Shown here: positions 59,155 through 64,000 of the stretch, piece after piece
Layout of the letters: every line of letters begins with the position of its first letter
Numbering within the stretch: position 1 is the stretch's first letter
Assembly: GCF_947242115.1 (NCBI RefSeq)
Contig: NC_074715.1
Span: 28,436,376-28,500,375, forward strand
From: Biomphalaria glabrata
Taxonomy: Eukaryota; Mollusca; Gastropoda; Planorbidae
Length of the DNA: 64,000 nucleotides
Direction of reading: 5' to 3'
Position numbers and translations under genes: made by a program
The notes under the pieces: generated by a model
Seen by the model: the letters and a program-made list of their open reading frames with translations, nothing else
The model's database searches: none
Told to the model about the DNA's origin: nothing

Positions 59155-62100
59155 ATGTCTGTAAGAAACGCTAAAAGTGCAAAGGTTAGATTTTTGTTAT
59201 GAACCGGTATGTAAGGTTGGCAAACAGTCTAAACAGATCGGTGCTATTGAAAGATTATACTTAGCACCATTGAACTATAACACTGTCACTTATTAATAGA
59301 TTACTTTATTGAACTAAAGTCGAGTTTACACACATCCTACACAGGAGTTTACACACATCCTACACAGGAGTTTACACACATCCACACACGAGTTTACACA
59401 CATCATACACAGGAGTTTACACACATCCTACACACGAGTTCACACACATCCTACACACGAGTTCACACACATCCTACACAGGAGTTTACATTGTCTACAG
59501 TAATTTATGTTTCTGTGAGTACAAAACAGATACATATATGTTACCAATGAAACAAATTTGTTTGTGAAACTAGAAAACTATGAAATTAAAAAAAAAAAAG
59601 GAATACAGCAGTAATCATGTTTTGAACATCGACCTTTGATATTTTGGTCTGGAACATTTGCCAACATACATTCATAAAAAACCTTAAACGAATCATTCTA
59701 AACTTTTTATGGAAAAAAATTTCTGCATATCTTTTATTTTCCAAATTTTATTAGACGATTTCTAGATCTCTATATCTCTCTACATGTTATGAAATTGTTT
59801 CAATTGAATCTAAGAGGCTTATGGTCCTTATAGTTGAGGGAAACAAATATAAATCTGAAAATTTTTTTCTTTGTTTGAAATAAGCCCAGTTCACATAAAA
59901 CACTCAATATTTCATATCTACCTTTTTAAAAAAATAACAAATACCTTAACAAAAGTTCGATTTGTTTATCTATGCTGGTCGTAAGTTAATGGCCTGACAA
60001 TTTAAAATCTATAATATAAGGTTTTACAATTAAACTTCAAAATACTGAGGCTGTTTAGTCAGCATTAGATGTCGATTTAGCATGCTATAGCCTCCTCAAT
60101 GTTTATGTGTTGTCTTTATCTTAGCAATTAACAGTTAGTGGAGTCAGCGCCAAGAACAAGAGCAAACCGACAAGTGCCAGTAGTAGCCAAGAAGGACTAG
60201 CAATGTCCAGTCTTCCTACTTCACCTACAGAACCCAGTGCTGTCGAACAGGTAAGTACAGAATCATGCAAGCCTTAGAACTAAACGACATGAGGGAAAGA
60301 AACATTTTGCGTAGAATCTCGATCATTGACCCTACATAGAGAGATTTGTATAACTGTTTAAATGTCACTGACAGCTGATCTGTGACTCAGAAATCTGTAA
60401 GGAAGCCCTCTCCTTGCCCTCTCTCCTTGCCTTCTCCTTGCCCTCTCCTTGCCTTCTCCTTGCTTTGCTCTCTCCTTGCCTTCTCCTTGCCCTCTCTCCT
60501 TGCCTTCTCCTTGCTTTGCTCTCTCCTTGCCTTCTCCTTGCCCTCTCCTTGCCTTCTCCTTGCTTTGCTCTCTCCTTGCCTTCTCCTTGCCCTCTCCTTG
60601 CCTTCTCCTTGCTCTCTCCTTGCCCTCTCCTTGCCTTCTCCTTGCCCTCTCCTTGCCTTCTCCTTGCCCTCTCCTTTGCTCTCTCCTTGCCCTCTCCTTG
60701 CCTTCTCCTTGCCCTCTCCTTGCCTTCTCCTTGCCTTCTCCTTGCCTTCTCCTTTGCTCTCTCCTTGCCTTCTCCTTGCCTTCTCCTTGCCCTCTCCTTG
60801 CCTTCTCCTTGCCCTCTCCTTTGCCCTCTCCTTGCCTTCTCCTTGCCCTCTCCTTGCCTTCTCCTTGCCTTCTCCTTTGCTCTCTCCTTGCCTTCTCCTT
60901 GCCTTCTCCTTGCCTTCTCCTTGCCCTCTCCTTGCCTTCTCCTTGCCCTCTCCTTGTCTTCTCCTTGCCTTCTCCTTGCCCTCTCCTTGCCCTCTCCTTG
61001 CCCTCTCCTTGCTCTCTCCTTGCCTTCTCCTTGCCTTCTCCTTGCCTTCTCCTTTGCTCTCTCCTTGCCTTCCCCTTGCCTTCTCCTTGCCCTCTCCTTG
61101 CCTTCTCCTTGCCTTCTCCTTGCCTTCTCCTTGCCCTCTCCTTGCCTTCTCCTTGCCCTCTCCTTGCCCTCTCCTTGCCTTCTCCTTGCTTTGCTCTCTC
61201 CTTGCCTTCTCCTTGCCTTCTCCTTGCCCTCTCCTTGCCTTCTCCTTGCTCTCTCCTTGCCCTCTCCTTGCCTTCTCCTTGCCCTCTCCTTTGCTCTCTC
61301 CTTGCCCTCTCCTTGCCTTCTCCTTGCCCTCTCCTTTGCTCTCTCCTTGCCCTCTCCTTGCCTTCTCCTTGCCCTCTCCTTGCCCTCTCCTTGCCTTCTC
61401 CTTGCCTTCTCCTTGCCTTCTCCTTGCCCTTTCCTTGCCTTCTCCTTGCCCTCTCCTTGCCTTCTCCTTGCCCTCTCCTTGCCCTCTCCTTGCCTTCTCC
61501 TTGCTTTGCTCTCTCCTTGCCTTCTCCTTGCCTTCTCCTTGCCCTCTCCTTGCCTTCTCCTTGCTCTCTCCTTGCCCTCTCCTTGCCTTCTCCTTGCCCT
61601 CTCCTTTGCTCTCTCCTTGCCCTCTCCTTGCCTTCTCCTTGCCCTCTCCTTGCCCTCTCCTTTGCTCTCTCCTTGCCTTCTCCTTGCCCTCTCCTTGCCT
61701 TCTCCTTGCCCTCTCCTTGCCTTCTCCTTGCCCTCTCCTTGCCCTCTCCTTTGCTCTCTCCTTGCCTTCTCCTTGCCCTCTCCTTGCCTTCTCCTTGCCC
61801 TCTCCTTGCCTTCTCCTTGCCCTCTCCTTGCCCTCTCCTTTGCTCTCTCCTTGCCTTCTCCTTGCCCTCTCCTTGCCCTCTCCTTTGCTCTCTCCTTGCC
61901 TTCTCCTTGCCTTCTCCTTGCCCTCTCCTTGCCTTCTCCTTGCCCTCTCCTTGCCCTCTCCTTGCCTTCTCCTTGCTTTGCTCTCTCCTTGCCTTCTCCT
62001 TGCCTTCTCCTTGCCCTCTCCTTGCCTTCTCCTTGCCCTCTCCTTTGCTCTCTCCTTGCCTTCTCCTTGCCCTCTCCTTTGCTCTCTCCTTGCCCTCTCC

Positions 62101-62990
62101 TTTGCTCTCTCCTTGCCTTCCCCTTGCATTCTCCTTGCCCTCTCCTTGCCTTCTCCTTGCATTCTCCTTGCCCTCTCCTTGCCTTCTCCTTGCATTCTCC
62201 TTGCCCTCTCCTTGCCTTCTCTAAGCACATCTTTAATGACGTATATATATATATATATCTGTGGCATTTTACGTCTCGAGAGACGATCTTTTCCCTTTGC
62301 AACTTCTTGTGTGACTAAAGAGGCCAATCCTTGATACACAGCTGCGATCGCAGGTTGGTCATATATAATCACCAGGCGCCGTTGCATTTTCACCCTTCTT
62401 TCTGCTTCTGTTGTGTATGACATCTGCAATCTGTGACCCTTTCTTTATGCTCTCTCTCCATGTGGATCTGTCCAGTGCCACCTCTTCCCAGTTGCCAGTG
62501 TCGATTTTGAAGAGCTTCATGTCGCGTTTGCATACATCCGTATAACGTAAAAGTATATGTGTAAATATGCAGTTCTTTACATTCTAAAAGATTTATGTTC
62601 TTCAAATTAATTTTCTTACTTTGCTTGATGTTTTAATTTGTGTATTGGTTAATTTAATGGAAGTTTGTTTGCGGAGTTTCCTAGTTTGTTTGTTGTTTGT
62701 TTTTTGGCAGGTAAGTATAAGAAGTAACAACATAATTTTTGTAAGATATTTTAAAGCTGCATATAAAGACAATGTGATTCCTTCTCATTGCTACTTTGCA
62801 GGTCATGGAGATTAACAGAAAACTGGTTGCTAAGATTGAAACATTGAGACTAAAGGTTGAAGTGGATTCACGCCATCAAGAAAAGACCAAAAATGATCTT
62901 CTGAATGACAAAACGATAGCTCTTCAGGCGCGAGATTTAGAAATTCAAAACCTAAAAAACGATGTAAAAAAGAAAGATAAAACAGTTAAG
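59155..62990 (+). CDS. Second coiled-coil protein, 5' portion only (3 exons in window)
   Basis: The exons are 59155-59184, 60125-60250 and 62802-62990. All are phase 0 and GT-AG, and the reading frame continues beyond the window. The sequence begins MSVRNAKSAK. A Ser/Thr/Pro-rich exon (QLTVSGVSAKNKSKPTSASS) follows, then a coiled-coil exon (KIETLRLKVEVD, RDLEIQNLKNDVKKKDKTVK). A second donor (GTAAGA) right after the Ser codon of exon 1 would also keep frame, so exon 1 may be shorter. The LRLKVEVD core at the start of exon 3 matches LRLKIQVD at the same place in the minus-strand gene, and both genes share a tiny exon, then a 42-47-codon disordered exon, then a coiled-coil exon. Intron 2 contains the 1.8-kb 11-bp minisatellite and a LINE scrap. 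Family unrecognised. Confidence 0.75.
59322..59490 (+). repeat. 23-bp minisatellite, intron 1 of plus coiled-coil gene
   Basis: Seven copies of a 22-23 bp unit around GAGTTTACACACATCCTACA. Confidence 0.95.
60404..62222 (+). repeat. 11-bp minisatellite (TCTCCTTGCCY), about 165 units, 1.8 kb
   Basis: Units of 11 bp with C/T variation in the last base, plus variants TCTCCTTTGC and CTTGCTTTGC. Plus strand pyrimidine-rich, minus strand purine-rich with GGCAAGGAGA repeats. Five or more frames stay open for about 600 codons (Leu/Ser/Pro or Gly/Glu/Lys/Arg repeats). They are artefacts of composition. Lies wholly in intron 2 of the plus coiled-coil gene. Confidence 0.98.
62260..62560 (-). mobile_element. 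LINE 3' end with zinc-finger terminus
   Basis: Close relative of 31860-32390: the minus strand reads TCDRSCVSRIGLFSHTRSC with a stop just before it, and GRGGTGQIHMEREHKE in another frame. It directly abuts a short (TA)n run after the 11-bp array. Confidence 0.8.
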
Positions 62991-63529
62991 GTCAGTACAT
63001 TATAAGCACACAAGGACCCATGGCCAAAATGCCTAAAAAACAAAAGACAAATACAAAGCTAAAATCATGAATACGTATAGGACAACTGTTATAGATACAT
63101 TTTCTCAGTGCTGGTCTAGCAAATATTTCAACTCCTACAATCTTATAGGCCTAGATAATGTAGTAGTCATGTTTTGATGGTGTTTTTTTTTTCTTTTCTC
63201 AATATTTTCAATGAAGGAACACTAACTCGTTCTTAGTTATAAACTTTTCTCCCTTGTATAGATCCTAATTCTACATGCTCCAAATGCATTACTCATTCAA
63301 ATATGGACAGACACTAGAAAACCCTGCTATCAACAACATTTAGTCAATCTATCATAAACGGTCTTCCCTTCCTTTAAACGTCAGTATACGCACACACGTG
63401 TATGCCTGTAATCCATACTGTTACAAATATTCAAAACTTATTTCATAGCGTCCTGAGAAAAATGTTTGGGGTGTAAAAAAGTTAATAATTCGTTACTTTA
63501 ATCTTTTCAAATTAAACAATACACATTGG

Positions 63530-64000
63530 GGACTGGTTTAAAACTACAGTTGGAGTGAGACAAACCCTCCTACTTTCATCAACTCTTTTTCAATATTTTC
63601 CTTGTAAGGATAATGTAAGATGCTCTACAGGTTACGAAGATACTGTAGCATAGAAGGAAGAAAAATAAATAACGTTCAATTTGCAGGCGACCTAGATGGT
63701 CTGGCAGGGACAGAAAAAGAATTATCTGACTTGGTGATGTGCATAGACAGGACTTCCGCAGCATATGATATGCAAATGAATACCAAAATAGCACAGTCCA
63801 CAGCAGCACTTGCAAAACTTAAAACAATCTGGAATATGAAAAGAAAAAGTCATAGCCCTCGACACTAATATCAGACTTATGCGCTCCTTTGTCTTGGCCA
63901 CATTCTTGAATGCTTGCGAATCTTGGACGCTAACTACAGATCTACAGAGTAGGATCCCAGCAATGGATTTGGGATGTTAATGAAGTATTCTAGGGGAGAT
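63530..64000 (+). mobile_element. RTE-like LINE reverse transcriptase fragment, cut by window edge
   Basis: Encodes NVQFAGDLDGLAGTEKELSD and RTSAAYDMQMNTKI, homologous to 26.8-26.9 kb, with the catalytic FADD altered to FAGD. The copy starts inside the RT and continues beyond 64000. Confidence 0.8.

Noticed and set aside
60365-62429. Six open frames of about 590-680 codons on both strands
   Set aside because: All lie in the 11-bp minisatellite inside an intron. Composition (Leu/Ser/Pro or Glu/Gly/Lys/Arg) comes from the unit.

Overview
This is a 64 kb, AT-rich, intron-rich animal window. Three things suggest a freshwater pulmonate snail (Biomphalaria/Bulinus/Physella/Lymnaea type), although the species is inferred: the invertebrate-style sequence of the genes, two tRNA-derived SINEs of a kind I associate with pulmonates, and a SPIN-like hAT element, a family reported in Lymnaea. 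No bacterial, organellar, rRNA, tRNA or CRISPR features were seen. Every splice site used below is GT-AG, and every assigned exon keeps one reading frame.

Layout. 1-4.2 kb: no host gene, only scraps of LINE retrotransposons. 4.26-31.2 kb (minus): a complete IFT172 gene, the ciliary intraflagellar-transport protein, in 48 coding exons giving about 1,748 residues, with N-terminal WD40 propellers and a C-terminal TPR-like solenoid. 31.2-31.6 kb: a 337-bp gap between divergent start codons, probably a bidirectional promoter. 31.6-38.8 kb (plus): a four-exon, 179-residue, four-transmembrane MARVEL-like protein whose 6.5-kb first intron is packed with LINEs. 38.8-43.3 kb: its probable 3' UTR and AT-rich spacer. 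43.3-53.8 kb (minus): a coiled-coil protein of about 420 residues. 59.2 kb to beyond the right edge (plus): the 5' part of a second coiled-coil gene with the same exon architecture. These two look like head-to-head paralogs.

Accessory DNA. At least four LINE groups are present as mostly 5'-truncated copies. The introns of the coiled-coil gene hold a 192-bp SPIN-like hAT MITE with a perfect 8-bp target duplication and a 3.1-kb Helentron/HINE-like element. That element has a 10-bp subterminal inverted repeat, a 9-bp 3' hairpin and an internal 149-bp satellite carrying TGACGTCA, and it sits inside an older LINE copy, which fixes its ends. Between and within the head-to-head genes (55.4-62.3 kb) lie four unrelated minisatellites with units of 73, 30, 23 and 11 bp. 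The long open frames in those arrays are artefacts.

Functional reading. IFT172 is a certain ciliary gene. The MARVEL-like protein shares its promoter region. The coiled-coil pair is unassigned. The window is therefore a ciliary housekeeping gene next to a repeat-driven region where paralogous coiled-coil genes sit on either side of a minisatellite cluster.
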